Origin: Planctomycetaceae bacterium UBA4655
GTDB taxonomy: Bacteria > Planctomycetota > Planctomycetia > Pirellulales > UBA1268
Direction of reading: 5' to 3'
Length of the DNA stretch: 11,881 bases
Assembly: GCA_002405515.1 (NCBI GenBank)
Contig: DHLZ01000207.1
Coordinates: 10,362-22,242, forward strand
Each line of letters begins with the position of its first letter. Positions within the stretch are counted from its first letter, which is position 1. The notes beneath the pieces were generated by a model, which worked only from the letters and a program-made list of their open reading frames with translations, was not told where the DNA came from and did no database searches. Of the stretch, positions 1 to 6,823 are shown in pieces. Both the position numbers and the translations under genes were made by a program.

Positions 1-217
1 TCCGAGCGTTTTTGAATGACTCGACGCCGCCTTTCTGCACATCGTCAACGCCCCTCTCGGCTTGCGCCTCGGGCTTCCGGGCATTTCAACGCAACGCCTG
101 CAGGGAAACTTGTGCCTCGGGTTTCCGTGGAAGTCAGCGGCCCGAGTTGCCCGCATAATGTCAACTACTTGATGCTCCCGGTAGTACGTCAAGCTCAATT
201 GCACTGGTGAGCCAGGC
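1..217. other. Non-coding region downstream of truB
   Basis: No supportable gene lies here. The short open frame at 16-210 is built largely from repeat sequence and resembles no family I know. The stretch contains repeat copy 1 (43-127). The rest (about 128-217) is less G+C-rich than the coding DNA and shows no tRNA, no clear promoter and no hairpin followed by a T tract, so how truB transcription ends is not visible. Any gene to the left lies outside the window. Confidence 0.6.
43..127 (+). repeat. Dispersed palindromic intergenic repeat, copy 1 (partial)
   Basis: Positions 43-79 match 5906-5942 in direct orientation at 36 of 37 bases. Positions 51-112 also match the reverse complement of 5958-6019 at 52 of 62 bases without gaps. 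The forward copy therefore resembles both arms of the palindromic copy 2, as expected for one family of inverted-repeat elements. A core motif GCCTCGGGCTTCCG at 66-79 recurs with one change (GCCTCGGGTTTCCG) at 114-127. The complementary right arm seen in copy 2 is missing, so this copy looks truncated or diverged. It sits in non-coding DNA downstream of truB. No transposase or REP-associated tyrosine transposase is in the window. Confidence 0.8.
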
Positions 218-1093
218 TCAAGCGCCGAGAAAGTTCGGACGGAGTCGGTAACCGCCCGATTCGTGCGGCCGAAGGATGCCGACGAGGGAACCGTCCGGGG
301 CGATCGCGGCAACAGCCGCACGTCCTCCGGCTTCGGCGACCTGCTCGAGCATGCCCCGCGCGAGCCGGCTGAGCCGGCCTTCGTCGAGCACGACACGCGG
401 CAGGTGGGGGACGGCTTCGGCGGCGGGGAGCAGGGCCCGCTCCGCATCGACCGCCCGTTCGAGCGGCAATGACGAATCGCGGCAGAAAGGTCCGACCGAT
501 TCCCGGGAAAGAGATTCCATCAGGCCGCGGGTGCCAAGGTGGATCGCGAGATCGCGGCCGAGAGCGCGGATGAACGTGCCGGACGAGCAGGTCACGTCGA
601 GAACGAGCCGCGGCCAGGCGTATTCGACCACGGTGAGCCGATCGATCCGGATCGGCTTCGGCGGAATCTCGACCGCCCGCCCCTTGCGGGCGAGTTCGTA
701 GGCCCGCTTTCCACCGACGTGCACGGCGGAGTAGTCGCACGGCCGCTGGAGGAGGTCGCCCGTGAACGCTTCCACCGCCCGCGCGAGGTCGGCGTCGGTC
801 GGCACGATCGGATCGATCTCCATCTCGATCGGGGTCTCGACGTCGTCTGAGGGGCTCGAGCGGCCCAGGAGGAAGCCGCCGACGTACCTCTTCGGCAGCT
901 CCTGGACGAACTCGACGAGCCGGGTCGCATGCCCCACGAGCAGGACGACGACGCCCTCGGCGAGCGGGTCGAGCGTGCCCGCGTGGCCGACCGCCTTCGT
1001 GCCGAGCGGCTTCGCGACGGCATCCACGACGCGACGCGACGAGACGCCCTTCGGCTTGTCAATCGGGATCACACCCGTGAATGGGAAACGCAT
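218..1093 (-). CDS. truB: tRNA pseudouridine-55 synthase TruB
   Basis: A 291-residue TruB, a normal length for the bacterial family, which isomerises U55 to pseudouridine in the T-loop of tRNAs in the cytoplasm. The N terminus has the typical GVIPIDKPKG block. The catalytic motif GHAGTLDPLAEG places the nucleophilic aspartate at D42 (E. coli D48). Further family blocks are DYSAVHVGGKRAYELARKG, the TCSSGTFIRALGRDL region and the ESVGPF segment. I start it at the ATG complementary to 1091-1093, which has GGAG four bases upstream (complement of 1098-1101). A longer in-frame start at 1159 would add 22 residues unlike TruB. The first 35 bases lie inside the end of the upstream MmgE/PrpD gene, so the two are probably co-transcribed. 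The gene ends with TGA at 218-220. Confidence 0.96.
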   Translation of the reverse strand: MRFPFTGVIPIDKPKGVSSRRVVDAVAKPLGTKAVGHAGTLDPLAEGVVVLLVGHATRLVEFVQELPKRYVGGFLLGRSSPSDDVETPIEMEIDPIVPTDADLARAVEAFTGDLLQRPCDYSAVHVGGKRAYELARKGRAVEIPPKPIRIDRLTVVEYAWPRLVLDVTCSSGTFIRALGRDLAIHLGTRGLMESLSRESVGPFCRDSSLPLERAVDAERALLPAAEAVPHLPRVVLDEGRLSRLARGMLEQVAEAGGRAAVAAIAPDGSLVGILRPHESGGYRLRPNFLGA

Positions 1094-2582
1094 AAAGCTC
1101 CGCGATCTCTTCGGCCGACTTGCCACCAACCCGCACCCGTGCGGCAAGGCTCTCGGCATCGTCCACGGCCTGGGTGACGAGCCGACGAAACTTCAGGTCC
1201 ACGAGGCGGGCCGTCTCGTCGGCCGACGAGCGGGCGTGTCCGAGCGGATACCGCACGAGGCCCGGCGAGAGCGTGCCGAGCGAGGCGTGGTCGATCGTGA
1301 CGGAGGTCGGGATGCCATCGGGGTAGAGGGCGTCGTACTCCGGGCCGCCATGCTCGATGGCGATCCTGTCGATGAGCGAGCGGATGCGCGGATCGGCGAT
1401 CGCCGCGTCGTCGTAGTCGTCGGGGAGCAGCATCAGCCCTTCCCAGTCGGGACGCGCTGCGGTCGCCGCCTTGAGGATCGTGCGGGCGAGGATGTAGGGG
1501 AGCGAGTGGTCGGCCGACTGCCGCGTCGTGGGCCGGCGCTTCGCCGGGTCGGCGATGATCCGGTAGGCCGGCTCGTAGATCGTGACGCGAATCGCACGGA
1601 TGCCGGCCAGGTCACGGGCGGCCGCCGGCGTCGCGGCGAAGAGATCCACGAGCGACTGGATCGCCCCCGCCGACTGATGCTCGTAGAGGCCGAGCTTGAA
1701 GTGCATGCCGTGGATCGCGAAGGCGTCGCCGTCGCAGCCGAGCTCGAGATCGAACGGGCTTTCGCCGTCGCGGCAGGGCTCGTTCAGCCGGTAGATCGCC
1801 TGAGGGTTGCGGAAGATGTCGGCCGGGCCGACGAAACCATCGAGGGCCCGCAGGCCGCTTGCGACGGCCGTCTCGGCGGCAAGTGCGGCCGACGCCCCCT
1901 TCGAGTCGGAGAGCTGCTCGCCGGCACGGATCGCGCGGAAGGGGACGTAGTGCGCCGCGACGAGCCCGATCGCCGACTCGATCTGGTCGACCGTGCCGCC
2001 GAGGGCGGCCGTGAACGCCGCGGCGGTCGCGACCGCGCCGTGGTGGACGTGGTCGATCGAGTACCGCCGCAGCGCGAACACCTCCGCGAGCCGGCCGCGG
2101 ATCTCGTCCACCAGCAGCATCATCCGCAGCGTTCGGTCGCCATCGAGCCCCGCGAGGCGGGACGCGGCGACCGCCGCGGGATAGTAGTCGTTGTGGCCGA
2201 ACTCACCGGCCGTCCTCCCCTTCGCGGGATCGTAGCCGAAGTTCGTGCCGTTGGCATCCCATTCCCGAACGGCCGAAGCGTTCGCCGCGACCGCCGCGGC
2301 CACGGCCACCGGCCGCCGCGACCCGAAGCAGATGCCGCCGGCCGAGCCCGTCGCCGGCGGCTGACGGACCGCCAGCCGCCGCAGCACGGTCGGCGCCCGC
2401 GCGGCCGCCGCGATCGCCGACACGCCGCAGCCGACGCTGTCGAGGTGGAATCGTTCGAGCAGTTCGAGCGTCGTGGCCGAGGGGTGCCCCAGACGCCCGG
2501 CGAGGAACTCGATCGCGTATTCCGCCAGGCCGCGGGCCTGGTTCGTCGATCGCGGGAGGAGAATGGTCCGTCCGGGTGGCAT
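1059..2582 (-). CDS. MmgE/PrpD family protein (2-methylcitrate dehydratase-like)
   Basis: A 507-residue member of the MmgE/PrpD family, which includes 2-methylcitrate dehydratase, cis-aconitate decarboxylase and many members of unknown substrate. Family features are the N-terminal helical segment (TNQARGLAEYAIEFL), the GHNDYY block at residues 129-134, an HFKLGLYEHQSAGAIQSL block, and the ADHSLPYILART block with D358 and H359. The start ATG (complement of 2580-2582) has GAGGGA eight bases upstream (complement of 2591-2596). The 3' end overlaps truB by 35 bases. No citrate synthase-like prpC, no prpB and no CoA ligase is nearby, so a role in the methylcitrate cycle is not supported and the substrate is unknown. 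It is divergent from the kinase gene across 104 bases. Confidence 0.88.
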   Translation of the reverse strand: MPPGRTILLPRSTNQARGLAEYAIEFLAGRLGHPSATTLELLERFHLDSVGCGVSAIAAAARAPTVLRRLAVRQPPATGSAGGICFGSRRPVAVAAAVAANASAVREWDANGTNFGYDPAKGRTAGEFGHNDYYPAAVAASRLAGLDGDRTLRMMLLVDEIRGRLAEVFALRRYSIDHVHHGAVATAAAFTAALGGTVDQIESAIGLVAAHYVPFRAIRAGEQLSDSKGASAALAAETAVASGLRALDGFVGPADIFRNPQAIYRLNEPCRDGESPFDLELGCDGDAFAIHGMHFKLGLYEHQSAGAIQSLVDLFAATPAAARDLAGIRAIRVTIYEPAYRIIADPAKRRPTTRQSADHSLPYILARTILKAATAARPDWEGLMLLPDDYDDAAIADPRIRSLIDRIAIEHGGPEYDALYPDGIPTSVTIDHASLGTLSPGLVRYPLGHARSSADETARLVDLKFRRLVTQAVDDAESLAARVRVGGKSAEEIAELYAFPIHGCDPD

Positions 2583-2686
2583 CGGCGAAGTCCCTCGGGC
2601 TGTTGCGAACGGACCGATTCTGCCCGCTTCCGCCCCGCAGGGCGAGAGGTGCGCCGGGAGCCCGGGCTCGACTACACTCGAACGGC
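2583..2686. promoter_or_regulatory. Divergent promoter region between MmgE/PrpD and kinase genes
   Basis: These 104 bases must carry the promoters for both leftward and rightward transcription. For the kinase, TACACT at 2673-2678 is a plausible -10 box; its last base is eight bases before the ATG, and no Shine-Dalgarno sequence is present, so a leaderless or nearly leaderless transcript is possible. The matching -35 position (2650-2655, TGCGCC) is poor. A perfect 12-base palindrome lies at 2658-2669, and a CGCCC/GGGCG inverted repeat at 2631-2644. On the minus strand I see a clear ribosome site but no convincing -10 box. Confidence 0.45.
2658..2669. promoter_or_regulatory. Perfect 12-base palindrome in kinase promoter spacer (possible operator)
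   Basis: GAGCCCGGGCTC is its own reverse complement and lies just before the TACACT box at 2673-2678, within the span where the -10/-35 spacer would be. A dimeric repressor bound there could control the kinase-hemL operon. Such palindromes are not rare in very G+C-rich DNA, so this is suggestive only. Confidence 0.3.
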
Positions 2687-4549
2687 ATGAGACAGGAGCA
2701 GTTCGGCCCGTACCGCGTAGTGAAGCTCATCGGCCGCGGCGGCATGGGATCGGTGTACGAAGCGGTCGATCCAGACGGCGGCCGGTCGGTCGCCCTCAAG
2801 ACGCTCGCCTCTCACCTTGCCGACGACGCCGGTTTCCGGCGACGGTTCTTCGCGGAGATCGAGGCGCTCAAGGGGCTCGTGCACCCGGGGATCGTGCGGT
2901 TGCTCGCGTTCGGCGAACAGGAGGGAATGCCCTACTTCGCGATGGAACTCGTGCGGGGACGGAGTGTCGAGGACGTGCTCCGTCGCGAGGGGCCGCTCGA
3001 CTGGAAGCGGACGCTCTCGATCGCGACGTCCATCAGCCGCTCGCTCAAGGTCGCCCACGACCACGGTGTCGTGCACCGCGATCTCAAGCCGGCCAACATC
3101 CTCCTCGGCGACGACGGCTGCACCAAGCTCGCCGATTTCGGCATCGCGAAGCTCTTCGGCAACGCCGCTCTGACCGCGCACGGGAGCATCGTCGGCACGG
3201 CGGAATACATGGCTCCGGAGCAGGCGGCCGGCCGTCCCACGGACCATCGCGTGGACTTCTACTCGCTCGGGGCGTCGATGTTCGCCATGCTCGCCGGTCA
3301 TCCGCCGTTTCGCGGCGATTCGATGATGGACGTGCTCGAGCAGCACCAGCGTGCGCCGGCGCCGCGGGTCGCATCGGTGGCGGACGTTCCGCCCGCGCTC
3401 GACGAACTGATCGACCGGCTGCTCGCCAAGGATCCGGCGGGCCGCCCGGCGACGGCGCTCGTGCTCGTGCGGCTCCTCGAGGCGATCGACACGGTGACGA
3501 TCGAAGCAGTGGCGAGCGACACGGTCGGCGATGCGGCCGCAAAGACCGGCTCCGTTGAAATCGGGTCGGTCGTCGTGGGTCCCGGGGACGGCTCGGGAAG
3601 CCGCACGGCCGGCACGCTGCCGCATCAGGCAGTGCGAGACGTCGATCTGCTCGCCGCCACGGTCGCCGCCGCCACGAGCGCGGCCGTCGGCGGCGCGGCA
3701 ACGAGCGGGCCCGGCCCGACGCAGTCGGCGACGACGCTGGTGGAGCCCGCGCGGCAGACCCGGTTCACGACGGTCGAGAAACTGGCCCGCATCGAGGAGA
3801 AAGGTCGCCTGCGGATGGCGCGAATGCAGGCGATCCTGCGGTCGCTCACGACGCTCGGCATGGTCGCCGCGGCGGCCGTGGCCGCCTACGCCGTTTTGCG
3901 GCCGCCGACTGCCGACGAGTCGTACGCGAGGATCATGGGGGTCGTCGACCGTGGCGAGGATCTTCGCGACGCCGAGCCGGTGATCAGGAGATTTCTCGCG
4001 GAGCACGGTGACGACCCGAGGGCCGAGCGGGTCGGCGGCCTCGCCGAGAGGCTCGAGATCGACGACCTGGAACGCGAGCTGCGCAGGCCCCAACGCCGTT
4101 CCGGCGGGAAGCTCGACTCGTTGCAGCGGGACTACCTCGCCGCGATGGAGCGGGCCGAGCAAAGCCCGTCGGCCGGGATCGCCGCGCTCCGCGCGTGGCT
4201 CGTGCTCCATGCAGAAGCGAAAACCCCACGCGGGGCCGACGGCGACGTTTGGCAGGCGCTCGTCGAGCGACAGATCGAGCGACTTTCCGACGCGGCCGAG
4301 GCGGAACGAACGGACGACGCGAAGCGGCTGGCGGCCGCGCTCGACGAGGCCGGTCTGCTTGCGAACGAGGCCGCCGCAGCGACCGATGCGAACCGCGCTG
4401 CCGACCTCGCTTCCCGCCGGAGGGCCATCCTCGAGGCGGTGGTCCAGCTTTTCGCCGGCCGTCCCCATGCCCGCGACGCGGTGCGGGAGGCCGCCCGGCT
4501 GCTCGAACAGGACGATCCGCCCGACCCCCGGCCACGAGAGACTCCATGA
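2687..4549 (+). CDS. Membrane-anchored Hanks-type serine/threonine protein kinase
   Basis: A 620-residue kinase. The N-terminal catalytic domain (about residues 9-270) is complete: glycine loop GRGGMGSVY (16-24), ATP-binding lysine K38 in VALK, catalytic loop HRDLKPAN with D132, DFG aspartate D150, APEQ, and the DFYSLGASMFAMLAGHPPF region. An Ala/Gly/Ser/Thr-rich linker (about 275-365) is followed by a basic stretch and one hydrophobic helix (about 387-404). The predicted topology is kinase inside, with about 215 helical, charged residues outside. The outer part has no PASTA or other sensor domain that I recognise. The start follows the beginning of kinase homology (EQFGPYRVVKLIG); an upstream in-frame ATG at 2576 would add 37 unrelated residues. 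There is no Shine-Dalgarno site. The stop overlaps the hemL start (ATGA, 4546-4549), so the two are probably co-expressed. All key residues are present, so it is probably active; its substrates are unknown. Confidence 0.93.
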   Translation: MRQEQFGPYRVVKLIGRGGMGSVYEAVDPDGGRSVALKTLASHLADDAGFRRRFFAEIEALKGLVHPGIVRLLAFGEQEGMPYFAMELVRGRSVEDVLRREGPLDWKRTLSIATSISRSLKVAHDHGVVHRDLKPANILLGDDGCTKLADFGIAKLFGNAALTAHGSIVGTAEYMAPEQAAGRPTDHRVDFYSLGASMFAMLAGHPPFRGDSMMDVLEQHQRAPAPRVASVADVPPALDELIDRLLAKDPAGRPATALVLVRLLEAIDTVTIEAVASDTVGDAAAKTGSVEIGSVVVGPGDGSGSRTAGTLPHQAVRDVDLLAATVAAATSAAVGGAATSGPGPTQSATTLVEPARQTRFTTVEKLARIEEKGRLRMARMQAILRSLTTLGMVAAAAVAAYAVLRPPTADESYARIMGVVDRGEDLRDAEPVIRRFLAEHGDDPRAERVGGLAERLEIDDLERELRRPQRRSGGKLDSLQRDYLAAMERAEQSPSAGIAALRAWLVLHAEAKTPRGADGDVWQALVERQIERLSDAAEAERTDDAKRLAAALDEAGLLANEAAAATDANRAADLASRRRAILEAVVQLFAGRPHARDAVREAARLLEQDDPPDPRPRETP

Positions 4550-5868
4550 ACGATTCGACTCCGACCCACGCCGACCGCCGACGCAGCCACGCCGCGTTCT
4601 CCCGCGCCAAAAGCCTCATCCCCGGGGGCGTGAACTCCCCGGCCCGCGCCTTCGGGGCGGTCGGCGGCGAGCCGATCTTCTTCAGCTCGGCGAGCGGCCA
4701 GTGGCTCACCGACATCGACGGCAACCGCTACCTCGACTACATCGGATCCTGGGGGCCGATGATCCTGGGCCACCGTCATCCGCGGGTCGTCGCCGCGATC
4801 CAGGCCGCGCTCGAACGCGGCACGAGCTACGGAGCACCCACGGAGGCGGAGAGCGGACTGGCCGAGCGGATCATCGAAGCCGTGCCGTCGATCGAGAAGG
4901 TGCGGATGGTGTCGAGCGGCACGGAGGCGGCCATGAGCGCCGTCCGGCTCGCGCGGGGCTTCACGGGCCGCGAGCGGATCGTGAAGTTCGCCGGCAACTA
5001 CCACGGCCATGTCGACTCGCTGCTCGTCGCCGCGGGCTCCTCGGCGGCCACGCTCGGCGTGCCCGACTCGCCCGGCATCACGGCGGGCACGGCGAAGGAC
5101 ACCATCGTGCTCGAATACAACGAGCCGCAAGCACTCGAGGACTGCTTCCGCGAGGGCGGAGACACGATCGCGGCCGTGCTGCTCGAGCCGGTCGTCGGCA
5201 ACATGGGCCTCGTGAAGCCGTCGCGGGAGTTCCTGGAGGCGGCCCGGAGGCTCACCGAGCGGCACGGTGCGCTGCTCGTCTTCGACGAGGTGATGACCGG
5301 CTTCCGGCTCGCGTATGGCGGCGCGCAGGAGATCCTGGGCGTGACGCCGGATCTCACGACGCTCGGCAAGATCGTCGGCGGTGGCCTGCCGCTCGGCGCC
5401 TACGGGGGGCGGCGGGATGTCATGGACCACGTTCTGCCGGCGGGGAAGGTGTTCCAGGCGGGCACGCTCTCGGGCAACCCGCTCGCCGTCGCGGCCGGCA
5501 CCGCCACGCTCGACGAGCTGCGGGAGCACCCGCCCTACGACCAGCTCGAACGGCACGGCGCGCGGCTCGAACAGGGCTTCCGCGAGGCCGCCGCACGGGC
5601 CGGCATTCCCGCCTGGATCGCGCGGCAGGGGAGCATGATGACGATGTTCTTTCGGCGGGAGCCCGGGGCCCTTCCCGTCACCGGCTGGAAGACCGCCTCG
5701 CAGAGCGACACGGCCCTCTACGGCCGGTTCTTCTGGGGCATGATCGACAGGGGCGTCTATTTGCCGTGCAGCCAGTACGAGGCGCTCTTCTTCTCGTCGG
5801 CCCACACCGATGCCGACATCGATCGCACGATCGCCGCGGCCGAGGAGGCGCTCGGCTCATTTCGCTGA
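4546..5868 (+). CDS. hemL: Glutamate-1-semialdehyde 2,1-aminomutase
   Basis: A 440-residue, PLP-dependent class III aminotransferase-fold enzyme, close to the usual length of about 430. It converts glutamate-1-semialdehyde to 5-aminolevulinate, the last step of the C5 route to tetrapyrroles. Family signatures run in order: SLIPGGVNSPARAF near the N terminus, the SSGTEAAMSAVRLARG cofactor phosphate-binding block, GNYHGHVD, LLVFDEVMTGFR, and TTLGKIVGGGLPLGAYGG with the PLP-bound lysine at K275 (E. coli K265). The GVNSPARAF block separates it from ordinary omega-aminotransferases. The start ATG shares bases with the TGA of the kinase gene, indicating translational coupling. hemA is not in the window. 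The gene ends 203 bases before the convergent phosphatase-fold gene, with repeat copy 2 in between. Confidence 0.96.
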   Translation: MNDSTPTHADRRRSHAAFSRAKSLIPGGVNSPARAFGAVGGEPIFFSSASGQWLTDIDGNRYLDYIGSWGPMILGHRHPRVVAAIQAALERGTSYGAPTEAESGLAERIIEAVPSIEKVRMVSSGTEAAMSAVRLARGFTGRERIVKFAGNYHGHVDSLLVAAGSSAATLGVPDSPGITAGTAKDTIVLEYNEPQALEDCFREGGDTIAAVLLEPVVGNMGLVKPSREFLEAARRLTERHGALLVFDEVMTGFRLAYGGAQEILGVTPDLTTLGKIVGGGLPLGAYGGRRDVMDHVLPAGKVFQAGTLSGNPLAVAAGTATLDELREHPPYDQLERHGARLEQGFREAAARAGIPAWIARQGSMMTMFFRREPGALPVTGWKTASQSDTALYGRFFWGMIDRGVYLPCSQYEALFFSSAHTDADIDRTIAAAEEALGSFR

Positions 5869-5901
5869 AGGCCGGCAACGAAAGCCGCGTCGGAGCGATG
5901 A

Positions 5902-6031
5902 AAAACGTCAACGCCCCTCTCGGCTCGCGCCTCGGGCTTCCGTGCGAGGGGAGCGCGCAGGTTTCCCTGCAGGCGATTGTTGGACATGCCCGGAAGCCCC
6001 AGTCGCAGGCCGAGAGGGGAGAAACCGCAGC
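5902..6031. repeat. Palindromic intergenic repeat, copy 2, with possible 8-bp target duplication
   Basis: A 29-base left arm (5914-5942) and a 29-base right arm (5991-6019) are near-perfect reverse complements, about 25 of 29 paired. Both begin with CCCCTCTCGGC at the outer edge and end with GGGCTTCCG at the inner edge, around a 48-base loop region. AGCGATGA occurs on both sides (5894-5901 and 6032-6039), as a target-site duplication would. Positions 5906-5942 are nearly identical to copy 1 at 43-79, and 5958-6019 match copy 1 inverted. It lies where two genes converge. The RNA from either strand could fold into a long stem, but no T tract follows, so it is not a typical intrinsic terminator. 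Confidence 0.82.
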
Positions 6032-6071
6032 AGCGATGAGCCGGGTCTGCATGCGACGCCCCCGGCCGCAC

Positions 6072-6782
6072 TCAACGTAAATGAAAGTCGACGACGAGCG
6101 GCAGGTGGTCGCTCGCCGCCTTCGACAGGCTCGTCTTCACGATCCGGGCGTGGCGGACGGCGACCGGCCCTCGCACGAACGCCTTGTCGAGCGACCCGAT
6201 CGCCAGCCACGAAGGAAACGACCGAAACCGGCTCACGGGGCTCGTCACCTGCGAGAAGCCGCTCTCGGCGAGCAGCCCGCCGGAGAGCGTGTTGCGCCAG
6301 TCGTTGAAGTCGCCGACGATCACGGTCGGCAGCCGGTCGGCCGCGCGGAAGAGCATGTGTCCAAGCAGCCGCGTCATCTGCCAGCGCCGCTCGTGCTCCG
6401 CGAGGCCGAGGTGGGTGTTCACGAGATGGAGCGGTCCCTCGGGCGTGTCGACGAGCACGAGCTGCGCCCCGCGGGATTTCCGCGATCCGAGCCGCAGCGT
6501 CACGCGGTGACGGCTCTGCACGGGCCAGCGGGAGAGCACGAGGTTGCCGTAGGCGCCGTCGCCGACCTGGACGTTCGCCTGGAAGACGGAGTGGCAGCGG
6601 AAGTAGCCCGAAAGCAATCGGGGCTGGTCGTCGAACCGGCTGCGGCGAACGAGCCGATCGACCTCCTGGAGGCAGACGAGATCGGGATTCTCGGTCTCGA
6701 TGCAGTCGATGATCCGCGCGAGCGAGTAGCGGCGGTCGCGGCCGCCGATGCCCTTGTGGATGTTCCAGCTCAAAAGCCTCAT
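6072..6782 (-). CDS. Endonuclease/exonuclease/phosphatase-fold protein, YbhP-like
   Basis: A 236-residue protein of the metal-dependent endonuclease/exonuclease/phosphatase superfamily (DNase I/sphingomyelinase fold). All the usual catalytic motifs are present: SWNIHKG with N7, CLQEVD with E40 as the metal ligand, NTHLGL with H124, GDFNDW with D158 and N160, LDKAF with D199, and SDHLPLV with D225 and H226. No signal peptide or membrane helix is seen. The sequence style (WNIHKG, THLGL, GDFNDW) resembles E. coli YbhP, which is encoded beside cardiolipin synthase clsB; a cardiolipin synthase gene lies nearby here as well. The substrate is unknown: phosphodiester, nucleic acid or lipid headgroup are all possible. 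The start at 6782 follows directly on the SWNIHKG homology. GAGG lies one base before the ATG, too close for a normal ribosome site. Confidence 0.9.
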   Translation of the reverse strand: MRLLSWNIHKGIGGRDRRYSLARIIDCIETENPDLVCLQEVDRLVRRSRFDDQPRLLSGYFRCHSVFQANVQVGDGAYGNLVLSRWPVQSRHRVTLRLGSRKSRGAQLVLVDTPEGPLHLVNTHLGLAEHERRWQMTRLLGHMLFRAADRLPTVIVGDFNDWRNTLSGGLLAESGFSQVTSPVSRFRSFPSWLAIGSLDKAFVRGPVAVRHARIVKTSLSKAASDHLPLVVDFHLR

Positions 6783-6823
6783 GCCTCGTATTCTGCCAGA
6801 GTCGTGCGTGGTACGCTTCCCGC
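6783..6823. promoter_or_regulatory. 41-base divergent promoter region
   Basis: Only 41 bases separate the starts of the phosphatase-fold gene (leftward) and the TIM-barrel gene (rightward), so any promoters must overlap each other or the coding ends. For the rightward gene, TACGCT at 6812-6817 is a plausible -10 box ending six bases before the ATG, with no Shine-Dalgarno sequence; the -35 region is not convincing. Expression of the two sides is likely to be mutually linked. Confidence 0.4.

Noticed and set aside
16..210. 64-residue open frame near the left edge
   Set aside because: It is largely repeat copy 1 in translation, has no ribosome site and no known relatives that I can recognise.
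762..2690. 642-residue open frame on the plus strand opposite the MmgE/PrpD gene and truB start
   Set aside because: An antisense shadow typical of very G+C-rich coding DNA. Its translation is Arg/Gly/Asp-rich and resembles no family, while the minus strand encodes clear homologues.
2672..4468. 598-residue minus-strand open frame across the kinase gene
   Set aside because: Antisense shadow of a complete kinase with all catalytic motifs. No recognisable domain or credible start context.
4132..5805. 557-residue minus-strand open frame across hemL
   Set aside because: Antisense shadow; low-complexity His/Arg/Glu-rich translation with no family likeness.
5869..6071. Classical Rho-independent terminator
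   Set aside because: The long stem is clear, but neither strand has a T run after it, so I describe it as a repeat instead.
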